Assembly: GCF_012676905.1 (NCBI RefSeq) | Contig: NZ_CP051428.1 | Location: 535,501-599,500 of the forward strand | Direction: 5' to 3' | Length of the DNA: 64,000 nt | Source: Paenibacillus albicereus | GTDB taxonomy: Bacteria; Bacillota; Bacilli; Paenibacillales; Paenibacillaceae | Part shown: positions 24,080-32,649 of the stretch, one piece after another | Layout of the letters: every line of letters begins with the position of its first letter | Position numbering within the stretch: position 1 is the stretch's first letter | Program-made: the position numbers and the translations under genes | The notes under the pieces: generated by a model | Database searches by the model: none | Told to the model about the DNA's origin: nothing | What the model saw: the letters and a program-made list of their open reading frames with translations, nothing else

Positions 24080-25018
24080 TTAGAACAGCGTATTGTCCTT
24101 GTTCACCCGGCCGACGATCCAGTTGGACGTGATGACCAGGAGGAAGCCGACCAGAGACTGGTACAAGCCCGCCGCCGTCACCATGCCGAACTCGCCGGTC
24201 GTCTTGAGGCCGCGGTACACATAGGTGTCGATGACGTTCGTGACCGAATAGAGCGCGCCGGAGTCGCGAGGGACCTGGTAGAACAGGCCGAAGTCGGCGT
24301 AGAAGATCTTGCCGATCGCGAGCAGCGTCAGAATCGTCATGAGCGGCGTCAGCATCGGAATCGTGATATTGCGGATCTGCTGCCACTTGTTCGCGCCGTC
24401 GATCATCGCCGCCTCGTAGAGCGAGCGGTCGATGCCGAGGATGGAGGCGAGGTAGACGACGCTGTTGTAGCCGATCGCTTTCCACATGCTGATGAACACG
24501 AGGATGAACGGCCAGTACGTCGGGTCGGAATACCAATTGACCGGGTCGAGGCCGAGGCCGCGCAGCGCCTGGTTGAGCAGGCCCTTGTCCAGGCTGAGGA
24601 AGCTGAACGCGAAGTAGCCGACGATGACCCAGGACAGGAAGTACGGCATGAACATGCCCGTCTGGTACAGCTTGGACATGCGCTTGCTGGTGATCTCCGA
24701 CAGCACGATGGCCATCGCCACCGCCGCGACGAGGCCGATGACGATGAACGCGACATTGTACAGCAGCGTGTTGCGCGTGATGACCCAGGCGTCGTTCGTG
24801 CTGAACAGGAACTTGAAGTTGTCGAGCCCGACCCATGCGCTGCTGATGACGCTGTCGATGAAGCCGTGGCGGCTGACGCGGTATTCCTTGAATGCGATGA
24901 TGGCTCCGGCCATCGGGATGTACGAGAAGACGAGGAACCACAGCGCGCCCGGCAGGACCATGAGCAGGATCGCCTTGTTGCGGTTCAGGTTGCGGAAGAA
25001 GCCCGCCAGTCCGTTCAT
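24080..25018 (-). CDS. Carbohydrate ABC transporter permease (LplB/CUT1 type)
   Basis: 312 residues, first permease of the mannoside transporter. It starts MNGLAGFFRNLNRNKAILLMVLPG, with about six helices. The coupling loop is in SLYEAAMIDGANKWQQIRNITIP, the CUT1 consensus. AAGGAGG precedes the ATG at 25018. It is preceded by the receptor gene (94 bp, with a hairpin in the gap). The stop codon is followed at once by the 37-bp repeat array, so the mRNA to the second permease must cross about 1.2 kb of structured sequence. Confidence 0.93.
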   Translation of the reverse strand: MNGLAGFFRNLNRNKAILLMVLPGALWFLVFSYIPMAGAIIAFKEYRVSRHGFIDSVISSAWVGLDNFKFLFSTNDAWVITRNTLLYNVAFIVIGLVAAVAMAIVLSEITSKRMSKLYQTGMFMPYFLSWVIVGYFAFSFLSLDKGLLNQALRGLGLDPVNWYSDPTYWPFILVFISMWKAIGYNSVVYLASILGIDRSLYEAAMIDGANKWQQIRNITIPMLTPLMTILTLLAIGKIFYADFGLFYQVPRDSGALYSVTNVIDTYVYRGLKTTGEFGMVTAAGLYQSLVGFLLVITSNWIVGRVNKDNTLF

Positions 25019-25069
25019 GATGGCATGCCTCCTTGGATGGGATGGATGAAGTCCGGACGTCAGCACGAA

Positions 25070-25093
25070 AAGGGGGCGAAGTCGCCTTCGCCC
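25070..25093 (-). terminator. Intercistronic hairpin between receptor and permease genes
   Basis: On the minus strand GGGCGAAG and CTTCGCCC (25074-25081 with 25086-25093) flank a four-base loop and are followed by CC and TTTT. A partial terminator here would keep receptor levels above permease levels. Confidence 0.6.
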
Positions 25094-25112
25094 GCCGGTT
25101 CGAAACGTTCGT

Positions 25113-26582
25113 TTACTTCTGCGAGGCCTTCCAGGCGTCGTACTGGGTCTGCGCCTCGGCGATGATCCGGTCGAGGCCGGCGGCGTTGAGCTTCTCGATG
25201 GCGCGCGGCAGGTAGGTGGCCGGATCGACCGTGCCGGTCATGAGCGGCGCCCAGACTTCCGCCTTGACGTTCTGCAGGCTCGCCAGCTCCGTCGATACCT
25301 TGGAGGTGTCGAAGTTGAAGCCGAGCGCCGGGGAAGGACGGCCTTGCTCGTTGAACTGCTTGAACTGCTCCCACTTGTCGTCCGGATCGCCCGGGTTCAG
25401 GTAGGTCAGCATGACGTTGCCGAGCGAGAACGTCGGCATGTCGTAGTTTTTGGATTCTGGCAGGTTCTCCATGCGGTTGTCGCCGGTCAGCTTGTAGTGC
25501 GTTCCTTCGATGCCGGAGTCGATCAGGTTGCGCAGCTTGGCGTCGGTGTTGAGCAGGTTCAGGAACTCCATCGCCTTCTCCGGATACTCCGAGTTGGCCG
25601 AGATCGCCTGCATCGAGCCCATGACGGACCAGTTGTAGACGATCGACTCGCCGGCCGGCGTCGAGACGATCGGGTAGCCGAGGCTGGTGCTCCACGTATT
25701 GTCGGCGAGCGGCTGGGTGTCGGCTTTGTCGATCAGCCACTTGCCCGTCTTCTCGAGGTCGCCGGTCGATGTCGTCGTCGCCGCTTCCGGGGAGATGTAG
25801 CCGGCTTTGTAATACTTGTGCATCGTCTCCAGCGCCTGCTTCATCTCCGGCGTCTCCAGCACGTTGATGACCTTGCTGCTGTCGCCGTTCAGGGCGACGC
25901 CCATCGGCAGCCCCTGGATCAGGTAGTCATAAGGCACGACCGGATTGAAGTTGCTGTCCATCTTCAGGCCGAGCACGCCCGGCAGCTTCTCCTTGGCTGC
26001 CTTGAGGAACGGCTCCAGGCTCTCTAGCGTCGTCGCCTGCTTGTAGTCGAGGCCGAGCTGGTCGAGCTGCTGCTTGTTGAAGCGCCAGACGGATTGCGCC
26101 GGCAGCTCCTTGTTGGCCGGGATGCCGTAGTTGTGGCCGTCGACCTTCGAGCCTTCGAGGAAGGCCGGGTCGAGCGCGTCGACGATGCCTTGGCCGTGCG
26201 ACTTCAGCAGGTCGTCGATTTCGAGGAAAGCGCCCTTGCGCGCGTTCTGCACGTAGTCGAACGCCCACGAGGCGGTGAACAGGAGGTCCATCGGCTCCCC
26301 GGAAGCGGCCATGACGCCCATCTTCTGGTTGTAGTCTCCGTAATCGATCTGCTTCATCGTGACGGTGGCGCCGATCTTCTCGGCGGTGTACTTGCTCACT
26401 TCGGCCATGACCTTGTCGGTGTCCTTCTGCGGAGCCCCGATCGTGTACCAGATCAGGTTGACCGGTTTCTCGGCGGTGCCTTCGTTGCCGGAGCCGCTCT
26501 CGCTGCCGCAGGCGGTGACCGCCAGCGCAGCCGTCAGGACGAGCGCGAGCGCGCCCGCCGTGCGTGTGGATCTCTTTTTCAT
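25113..26582 (-). CDS. Extracellular solute-binding lipoprotein of a CUT1 sugar ABC transporter (DUF3502 C-terminal region)
   Basis: 489 residues. The signal peptide is KKRSTRTAGALALVLTAALA with lipobox VTAC (Cys25). The mature protein is a SBP_bac_1-like receptor, and its C-terminal part (GIEGTHYKLTGD through AEAQTQYDAWKAS) matches the DUF3502 region found in Paenibacillus/Lachnospira-type receptors. GGGAGGAAG precedes the ATG at 26582. Context with two permeases, GH125 and GH38 suggests it binds alpha-mannosides. No ATPase gene is in the cluster, so a shared MsmX-type ATPase elsewhere is likely. A cre-like site lies 70 bp upstream. Confidence 0.93.
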   Translation of the reverse strand: MKKRSTRTAGALALVLTAALAVTACGSESGSGNEGTAEKPVNLIWYTIGAPQKDTDKVMAEVSKYTAEKIGATVTMKQIDYGDYNQKMGVMAASGEPMDLLFTASWAFDYVQNARKGAFLEIDDLLKSHGQGIVDALDPAFLEGSKVDGHNYGIPANKELPAQSVWRFNKQQLDQLGLDYKQATTLESLEPFLKAAKEKLPGVLGLKMDSNFNPVVPYDYLIQGLPMGVALNGDSSKVINVLETPEMKQALETMHKYYKAGYISPEAATTTSTGDLEKTGKWLIDKADTQPLADNTWSTSLGYPIVSTPAGESIVYNWSVMGSMQAISANSEYPEKAMEFLNLLNTDAKLRNLIDSGIEGTHYKLTGDNRMENLPESKNYDMPTFSLGNVMLTYLNPGDPDDKWEQFKQFNEQGRPSPALGFNFDTSKVSTELASLQNVKAEVWAPLMTGTVDPATYLPRAIEKLNAAGLDRIIAEAQTQYDAWKASQK

Positions 26583-26652
26583 GATGACTTCCTCCCTTGA
26601 AGCAAGCATGATGGCGGGCTTGAGCGCGCCTCTCTGGTTCAACCTTACTGAA

Positions 26653-26666
26653 TGAAAGCATTTTCA
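26653..26666. promoter_or_regulatory. Candidate CcpA cre site upstream of the mannoside receptor gene
   Basis: TGAAAGCATTTTCA is a near-palindrome matching the cre consensus TGWAANCGNTNWCA at 13 of 14 positions (A for G at position 8). It lies between the response regulator and receptor genes. Confidence 0.65.
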
Positions 26667-26720
26667 AATAGGCGACAAATTATGAATCCGCTGTCCAAAC
26701 TAAAGAAAGAGCCGCGCCGG

Positions 26721-28553
26721 TCAGCGCAGCTCCCGATATTCATTAGGCGACAGGCCCACGTATTTCTTGAATTGCTTGTAGAAGTAGCCGGTCTCCACAT
26801 ACCCGACCTCCTGCGAGATGTCGGCGACCTTGTCGTCCGTCGTCCGGAGCTTGTCCTTGGCCCGCTCGATGCGGTAGCGGTTGAGGTAGTCGGTGAAGCC
26901 GGCGCCGGTCTCCTTGGCGAACAGCTGCCCGAGGTAGGCGGGATGGATGTGGTACGTCGCACCGAGCGACTTGAGCGACAGCGGCTCGGCGTAGCGCTCG
27001 GCCACATGCTGCACGACCTGGCTGACGATCGGGACGCGGTCGCTCCGCTGCAGCAGCTCCATCGTGAAGTGGGCGGAAGCCTTGACGGCGTCGGTCAGCT
27101 CCTCCAGCGCCGAGGCGCGGCTGATCCGGTCGAGCGACTTCTTGAACTGAAACAGCACCTCCTGCGACTGCTCCCCGCCCTTCATGTCGCGCAGCTCCAG
27201 CCGGAAGGCGACGACGAGCTCGATCGCCGCGCTCTTGAGCAGCTCCGGCGTCGCCCCCTCGCGCCGCTGCAGCGCCAGGAAGTCGTCGTCGACGCGAGTG
27301 AAAAGAGCGTCCGTATCCCGCGCGAGCAGCCAGCGCGAGTAGGCGTCGCCGCCGATCTCGAGCGGCTCGTCGGTCGAGGAGGCAGACGGCCGCAGCTCGG
27401 CCGCGTCGAGGATCGGGCTGCCGGCATGGAGCAGGTGGTAGTCCTGCGCCTTTTTGGCGAAGGCGTAGCTGCGCTGCTCCAGCTCGCCGATGCGCTCGGC
27501 CGTGCCGAGCGAGAAGCGCACCGGCGCCGAGTCGAGGCCGGAGCCGGTGCCTGGCGAAGCGGCGGCAGAGCCGGGCGGGGCCGGGTCAGGGCCGGGCGCG
27601 GGAGGGGCGGAGGCAGAGCCGGGTGGGGCCGGGGCCGGGCCGGGCGCAGGCAGAGCCGCAGACGGGCCGGAGACGGAGCCGGGCCGGGCGGGGCCGGGCG
27701 CGGGCATAGCGGCGGCAGAGCCGGGCGGGGCCGGGGCAGGGCCGGACGCGGAGCCGGGTGGGGCCGCCGCTCCGGAGGAGGCGCCTGCGCCGCCAGCCTC
27801 CGGCCGCGAGCCGCCTGCGCGCCAGGAGGCATCGGCCTCCGCGAGCCGCTCCAGCGCGGCGCGGGCACGGGCGCGGGCCTCCTCGGGGCTTCCGCCGAGA
27901 AATAGCAGCACCTCGTCGCCGTCGAGATCGGAGAAGCGCAGCGGTGCTTCCCGCTCGCCGAGCGTCTCGTCCACGAGACGTCGAGCCTGCGCGCCGCCGC
28001 TCGCCGCATGGCGGGCGGTCGCGGCGCACAGCCACGGCTGCCCGAGCGGCAGGCGGAGCAGCTCGGCGCGCTGGCCGAGCTCGATCGGATCGATGTCGCC
28101 TCGCATCCAGCGGAACAGGATGCGGTCGCGCAGAATGCCCTTTTCCTCGGGAGAGAGGACCGGAGCGCCGGCCGGGGCGGCGCTCAGCTTGGCGACGGAG
28201 GCGGACAGCGTCGAGCGCAGCTCCTGAAAGCTGACCGGCTTGAGCAGGTAGTTCTCGATGCCGAGCGACATGCCTTCCTTGAGGTAGTCGAACTCGTTGT
28301 AGCCGCTCAGGATGATGACCTTGAGCTCCGGCAGCAGCTTGCGGGCCTCGCGGATCAGCTCCAGCCCGCTCATGCCCGGCATCGTGATGTCCGTGATGAG
28401 CAAGTCGACCGGGCGCCGCCGCAGCAGCTCCAGCGCGGCCCGGCCGCTGCCGGCCGTGCCCGCGATCTCCAGCTCGAACGAAGACCAGTCGAGCGCGTCC
28501 TGCAAGCCTTCGACGATGAACGGCTCGTCATCGACGAGCAGCACTCTGTACAT
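26721..28553 (-). CDS. Response regulator with AraC-type output (YesN-like)
   Basis: 610 residues. The receiver domain is at the N terminus: LLVDDEPFIVEGL, phosphoacceptor Asp in LLITDITMPGMSG (about residue 54), Thr/Ser and Lys in VIILSGYNEF and YLLKPVS. The C terminus has two AraC helix-turn-helix motifs ending DISQEVGYVETGYFYKQFKKYVGLSPNEYR. Between them is a YesN-type middle region interrupted by a Pro/Ala/Gly-rich stretch of about 90 residues (27530-27790) with repeated PAPPGSA. AAGGAGG precedes the ATG at 28553. It should be phosphorylated by the kinase at 29653-31500 and activate the mannoside operon. Confidence 0.92.
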   Translation of the reverse strand: MYRVLLVDDEPFIVEGLQDALDWSSFELEIAGTAGSGRAALELLRRRPVDLLITDITMPGMSGLELIREARKLLPELKVIILSGYNEFDYLKEGMSLGIENYLLKPVSFQELRSTLSASVAKLSAAPAGAPVLSPEEKGILRDRILFRWMRGDIDPIELGQRAELLRLPLGQPWLCAATARHAASGGAQARRLVDETLGEREAPLRFSDLDGDEVLLFLGGSPEEARARARAALERLAEADASWRAGGSRPEAGGAGASSGAAAPPGSASGPAPAPPGSAAAMPAPGPARPGSVSGPSAALPAPGPAPAPPGSASAPPAPGPDPAPPGSAAASPGTGSGLDSAPVRFSLGTAERIGELEQRSYAFAKKAQDYHLLHAGSPILDAAELRPSASSTDEPLEIGGDAYSRWLLARDTDALFTRVDDDFLALQRREGATPELLKSAAIELVVAFRLELRDMKGGEQSQEVLFQFKKSLDRISRASALEELTDAVKASAHFTMELLQRSDRVPIVSQVVQHVAERYAEPLSLKSLGATYHIHPAYLGQLFAKETGAGFTDYLNRYRIERAKDKLRTTDDKVADISQEVGYVETGYFYKQFKKYVGLSPNEYRELR

Positions 28554-28856
28554 AGGGAATCCTCCTTCGGCGAGAGATGATGGATACGAGGGGGCTGAGA
28601 CGGCGCGCATTGCCTGAACAGGACCATCACAGCGGCAGATCGGCATTTGCCTATGGCATACATGCTTACGTGTGCTGGCGCACCTGCGTTTGCCGGAGGA
28701 GCTGAGCTGCTGTAGGATGCACGCGCGAGTGTTCCTGCGCATGACGTAGAACCTGAGTTGCTGGAGAAGCCGAGTTGCTGGATTTACCTGAGTTGCTGAA
28801 TTACCTGTGCTTGCTGACGGAGGTGCGTGTGCTGAAGGGCAATTGTTTGCTGAAGT

Positions 28857-28994
28857 ATGGTTGGCTGAAGTGTATGGTTGGCTGAAGTGCATGGTTGGCT
28901 GAAGTGCATGGTTGGCTGAAGTGCATGGTTGGCTGAAGTGCCATGGTTGGCTGAAGTGCATGGTTGGCTGAAGTGCCATGGTTGGCTGAAGTGC
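28857..28994. repeat. Eight tandem 17-18-bp units
   Basis: ATGGTTGGCTGAAGT recurs at 28857, 28874, 28891, 28908, 28925, 28943, 28960 and 28978. It lies upstream of the response regulator gene and 55 bp before element copy B. Confidence 0.92.
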
Positions 28995-29048
28995 CAGCGT
29001 ATACCGGAGTACCTGAGGTTTGCCTGTGTGCCTGCTTTGGCCTGTACG

Positions 29049-29233
29049 CTAACGAAACTGAGGCACGCTATTCGGCTCTAAAAGCAACATTCCAGCCGCT
29101 AACGAAACAGAGACGCGTTATTCAGCTCAAAGAGCCCCTTTTTCAGCAGAAATGATGCCAATAAGACGTCTCCGTTTCGTTATTTTTGCAAAAGGCCGAT
29201 TTGGAGACGAATAAGGAACCTCAGTTTCGTTAC
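29049..29233. repeat. 185-bp dispersed element, copy B
   Basis: Forward arms CTAACGAAAC start at 29049 and 29099. Inverted arms GTTTCGTTA(T/C) end at 29183 and 29233. The length and 50/85/50 spacing equal those of copies A and C. Confidence 0.9.
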
Positions 29234-29429
29234 AGCTGCGGCCTCGAGCTGCGGCCTCTCTGCGGCAGCTGCCCCGCGTGCCGATGCGCGCCGGGAACGG
29301 ATCTGCTGCTGCACTCCGTCCCCCAGGGCTGCGCCGCTGCAGCGCTCGCGGCTCTGCTGCCACGGCTCGGTCCTACTCCGTCTCCGTCCCCCAGGGCTCT
29401 GTTCCGCTCGCGCATCCCCATCCCCTAGC

Positions 29430-29650
29430 GTCTCCGTCGCTGCCGCCCGCCGCTGCCGCCCGCTGCCGCCGCCCGCCGCTGCCGCCCGTCGCTGCGCCCG
29501 TCGCTGCCGCCCGCCGCTGCGCCCGTCGCTGCCGCCCGTCGCTGCACCCGCCGCTGCGCCCGCCGCTGCCGCCCGCTGCCGCCCGTCGCTGCCGCCCGCC
29601 GCTGCCGCCCGCCGCTGCCGCCCGTCGCTGCGCCCGTCGCTGCCGCAAGC
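29430..29650. repeat. GC-rich microsatellite (CGCTGCCGCCC-type) after the kinase gene
   Basis: About 220 bp of imperfect 9-, 12- and 15-bp units built from CGCTGC and CGCCCG words, ending immediately beside the stop codon of the minus-strand kinase gene (29653). Confidence 0.85.
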
Positions 29651-29652
29651 CG

Positions 29653-31500
29653 CTACAGCCCGCCGGAGCGTTCCTCGCTCCCGACCGGGAACCAGATCGT
29701 CACCGTCGTGCCGGCTCCGGCCGCGCTGTCGACGTCCAGCCCGGCGGCATGCGAGCCGTAGACGAGCCGCAGGCGGTCGAGGATGCTCTGCAGGCCGAAC
29801 GAGCCGCTCTCCTCCTGCGCCTGGGGCGGCCGCTGCAGCCGCTGTCGCAGCGCCTCCAGCGCCTGCGGCTCCATGCCGCGTCCGTTGTCGCGCAGCGTGA
29901 CGACGATGCGGCCGCCCCCTCCGCGCACGGCGGAGATGTCGAAGCGATTGTCGTCGCGATCGGTGTCGAGGCCGTGCACGATGTAATTTTCCATGACCGG
30001 CTGCAAGGAGAGCTTCACGACGGGGGAGGTGGCGAGGCTGTCGTCCATGCGGATCGAGTAGGCGAACCGGTCCTTGTAGCGGATGCGGAACAGCTCCAGA
30101 TAGCGCCGGCCGAGCTCCAGCTCCTCGCGCAGCGGCACGAGGCTGCGGCTGCCGACCATGCTGCGGAACAGCACGGACAGGCTGTAGATCATCTCCGCGA
30201 CGTCGTCCGCTCCGCGCGATACGGCCCGCATGCGGATGACCTCGAGCGTGTTGGACAGGAAATGCGGGTTGATGCGCGCCTGGATGGCGGACAGCTCGGT
30301 GCTGCGCTGGCGCAGCTCGGCCTTGTATTCCTGCTCGATCTGGCGGTTCAGCCGGTCGAGCATGCGGTTGAAGCCCTGGCCGATCTGCCCGAGCTCGTCG
30401 CCGCGCTCGTCCTGGATGCGGCCGGCGAAGTCGCCGGTCTCGACGCGCCGCATGAGGCGCACGAGGCTGCCGGTGCGGCGCGCCACGCTCGCCACGGCGA
30501 AGCCCGGCAGCAGCACGGCGAGCAGGATGCCGAGCCCGCTCAGCAGCAGCACCGTGCGCCGCAGGCCGGCGGTCGCGGCATCCAGCTGCTCGTCCGGGAC
30601 GACGCCGACGACGGAGTACCCGGCGAGGCTGTCGCTCAGCACGGCGACCCGGGAAGGCCGGTCGAGCGTGGCGGCGGCATCGAGCGAGCTGATGCGCGAG
30701 GCGTACGGATAGATGGAGCCGTAGTAGCGGCCGGACGAGTCGAACAGCACCTGGCCTTGCGGCGTCAGCACGAGCACGTAGCCTTTGAGCTCGTCCAGGT
30801 AGGGCCGGAGGGCCGAGAGGAGGCTGTCCGAGCTGAAATGGACGAGCAGCTGCCCGGTCTTCTGCAGCGTGCCGGGGTTGTTGACGGCGGCCCGCACCGC
30901 ATACACCCGGTCGGCATCGAGGCCGAGCCCGCGCGCCACCCACGGGTTCGGCGCGGAGATGGACGGCAGCTCGAGCGCCATCGCGTCGGGGATGTAGGAC
31001 AACGCCGAGTTCAGCTCGAGCAGCTGCGGGCTCCCGCCTGCTTTCCAGGCGTACAGGTACTGCTGGACGGAGCTGTACAGCATCATCTGGCGGATGGAGC
31101 TGTCGGCTGCGAGTTGGCGCTCGAAGTAGGTGATCGCGTTGCCGTAGCCGGCCCGAGGCTCGTCCGTGTAGCGGTCGATGCGGTAACGGAAATAGTCGGC
31201 GAACGGATGGGACAGCAGATAGGTGACGTTCTGGCTGAGCGCCTGATCCTGGTACAGGTCCGCGACGATGCGCTGCACGCTGTCGCTGCTCGCCTGCAGG
31301 CGGGCGGATACCGCTTCCATCGCGCGCCGCTGGTTGGCCAGGATGTCGCTCCGCGCGGAGTCCGCGATGAAGGCGTACAGCAGGTAGGCCAGCGTCACGA
31401 TCGTCAGCACGGAGATGGCCGACAGCGTCGCGAGCAGCTTCGTGAACAGGTTGTTCTTGACGTAGGTGCGGTAGAAGCTGCGCGCCTTCATCGTCTTCAT
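29653..31500 (-). CDS. Sensor histidine kinase, YesM family
   Basis: 615 residues. One N-terminal helix (ATLSAISVLTIVTLAYLLYAF) precedes a large extracellular sensor region (about residues 45-290), then a second helix (LLLSGLGILLAVLLPGFAVA) and HAMP. The His-kinase phosphoacceptor box is IQARINPHFLSNTLEVIR, and the ATPase has QPVMENYIVHGL and DNGRGM with a G-rich lid. GGGAGA precedes the ATG at 31500. With the response regulator it forms the sugar-sensing pair of the mannoside cluster, but the two genes are 1.1 kb apart because of repeats, which is unusual for this family. Confidence 0.93.
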   Translation of the reverse strand: MKTMKARSFYRTYVKNNLFTKLLATLSAISVLTIVTLAYLLYAFIADSARSDILANQRRAMEAVSARLQASSDSVQRIVADLYQDQALSQNVTYLLSHPFADYFRYRIDRYTDEPRAGYGNAITYFERQLAADSSIRQMMLYSSVQQYLYAWKAGGSPQLLELNSALSYIPDAMALELPSISAPNPWVARGLGLDADRVYAVRAAVNNPGTLQKTGQLLVHFSSDSLLSALRPYLDELKGYVLVLTPQGQVLFDSSGRYYGSIYPYASRISSLDAAATLDRPSRVAVLSDSLAGYSVVGVVPDEQLDAATAGLRRTVLLLSGLGILLAVLLPGFAVASVARRTGSLVRLMRRVETGDFAGRIQDERGDELGQIGQGFNRMLDRLNRQIEQEYKAELRQRSTELSAIQARINPHFLSNTLEVIRMRAVSRGADDVAEMIYSLSVLFRSMVGSRSLVPLREELELGRRYLELFRIRYKDRFAYSIRMDDSLATSPVVKLSLQPVMENYIVHGLDTDRDDNRFDISAVRGGGGRIVVTLRDNGRGMEPQALEALRQRLQRPPQAQEESGSFGLQSILDRLRLVYGSHAAGLDVDSAAGAGTTVTIWFPVGSEERSGGL

Positions 31501-31540
31501 CGGCCGATCTCCCTTCCTTCGCGAAGCCTGAATGCCGACC

Positions 31541-31549
31541 ATTATAGCA
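31541..31549 (-). promoter_or_regulatory. Extended -10 promoter of the kinase gene
   Basis: On the minus strand TGCTATAAT (TGn plus perfect -10). No good -35 is seen. The start codon is about 40 bp downstream. Confidence 0.55.
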
Positions 31550-31666
31550 TAAGGAGCGGGCATTCGTAGAACAGGCCGACGGCGGCGAACCGGCGCAGGA
31601 GCGGGGCGCGCGGAAGGCCGGCCGCATCTCTGCGAAGGCCTGCCGGTAGCCAGCGGCGGCGGGCTG

Positions 31667-31675
31667 TGCTATGCT
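31667..31675 (+). promoter_or_regulatory. Extended -10 promoter of the que leader
   Basis: TGCTATGCT lies about 60 bp upstream of the preQ1 aptamer. Confidence 0.5.
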
Positions 31676-31734
31676 GGTGGGGACAACCGAAGAGTAAAGT
31701 CCGGCGCGGCCCTAACGGGGTCGGAAGTGCCGGG

Positions 31735-31802
31735 AGAGGTTCGCGAACTCCCTCTATAAAAAACTACAAGCACACGATTCCTTCGGGGAATCCGTGTGTT
31801 TT
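31735..31802 (+). ncRNA. preQ1-I riboswitch with terminator expression platform
   Basis: The P1 stem AGAGG (31735-31739) pairs with CCTCT (31751-31755). The loop starts TTC and the A-rich 3' tail is ATAAAAAACTAC (31756-31767), closely matching the class I preQ1 aptamer, where the tail folds back as a pseudoknot. A terminator follows at once: ACACGATTCC/GGAATCCGTGT around TTCG with TTTT (31771-31802). Binding of preQ1 should favour termination and switch off the que genes. The queC start is 137 bp downstream. Confidence 0.92.
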
Positions 31803-31807
31803 GCGTT

Positions 31808-31860
31808 CGGCGGACAGCCGCTTCCCGTAGACGGGAAGCGGGCTGCCCGCCGTTTTCTTT
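31808..31860 (+). terminator. Second strong terminator-like hairpin in the que leader
   Basis: A roughly 20-bp stem, 31808-31828 with 31831-31852 (key part CGCTTCCCGT/ACGGGAAGCG, one bulge, one mismatch), followed by TTTTCTTT. It lies after the riboswitch terminator and before queC. Confidence 0.8.
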
Positions 31861-31938
31861 GTCCGCGCGCGGACGAAGGATCGGAGAATCGCTTGGCTCT
31901 CTCTGCCGGTTCGGTCGGTCAGGAGAGGAGAAGATCAG

Positions 31939-32649
31939 ATGATGGACAAGCTTGAGGGAGGTTCCCTCGATAAGCGGAAAGGCAAGGCGGTCGTCGTCTT
32001 CAGCGGCGGCCAGGACAGCACGACGTGCCTGTTCTGGGCGCTGCAGCGGTATGAGGAAGTGGAGGCGGTGACGTTCCGCTACGGGCAGCGCCACGCGCTG
32101 GAGCTGGAGTGCGCGGCGTCCATCGCCGCAGAGCTCGGCGTCCGGCACCATGTGCTGGACATGAGCCTGCTCGGGCAGCTCGCGCCGAGCTCGCTCACGC
32201 GCAGCGACGTCGCCGTAGCGGACGCCTCGGAGGAGGGCGGGCTGCCGAATACGTTCGTGCCGGGCCGCAACCTGCTGTTCCTGTCGTTCGCGGCGGTGCT
32301 CGCGCAAGGCGTCGGCGCCCGGACGATCGTCACGGGCGTCTGCGAGACGGACTTCAGCGGCTATCCCGACTGCCGCAACATCTTCATCCAGTCGCTGAAC
32401 GTCTCGCTGAACCTGGCGATGGACGAGACGTTCGTCATCGAGACGCCGCTCATGTGGCTGGACAAGGAGCAGACCTGGGAGCTGGCGGACCGCCTCGGCG
32501 CGTTCGACTTCGTGCGGGAGCGCACGCTTACCTGCTACAACGGCATCCCGGCGGACGGCTGCGGCGAATGCCCGGCCTGCAAGCTGCGGCGCGCCGGACT
32601 GGACAAGTATCTGGCGCGGCGCGGAGCGCAGGTGGAGGCGCGAGCATGA
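31939..32649 (+). CDS. queC: 7-cyano-7-deazaguanine synthase QueC
   Basis: 236 residues. An ATP-binding PP-loop SGGQDSTTC, the family motifs [13 protein letters not shown] and [15 protein letters not shown], and zinc-binding cysteines in [11 protein letters not shown]. It converts 7-carboxy-7-deazaguanine to preQ0 with ATP and ammonia. GGAGAGGAGAAG precedes ATG 31939; a second ATG follows directly. It overlaps queD by four bases (ATGA). A preQ1-I riboswitch precedes it, consistent with feedback by the pathway product. Confidence 0.95.
   Translation: MMDKLEGGSLDKRKGKAVVVFSGGQDSTTCLFWALQRYEEVEAVTFRYGQRHALELECAASIAAELGVRHHVLDMSLLGQLAPSSLTRSDVAVADASEEGGLPNTFVPGRNLLFLSFAAVLAQGVGARTIVTGVCETDFSGYPDCRNIFIQSLNVSLNLAMDETFVIETPLMWLDKEQTWELADRLGAFDFVRERTLTCYNGIPADGCGECPACKLRRAGLDKYLARRGAQVEARA

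Noticed and set aside
28857-28994. CRISPR or iteron-type origin
   Set aside because: The 17-bp units are back to back, with no replication gene, no DnaA boxes and no spacers; treated as a simple tandem repeat.
29278-29652. C-terminal extension of the kinase through the GC-rich repeat
   Set aside because: The kinase frame ends with a stop at 29653 after a normal ATPase domain. The repeat lies downstream of it.
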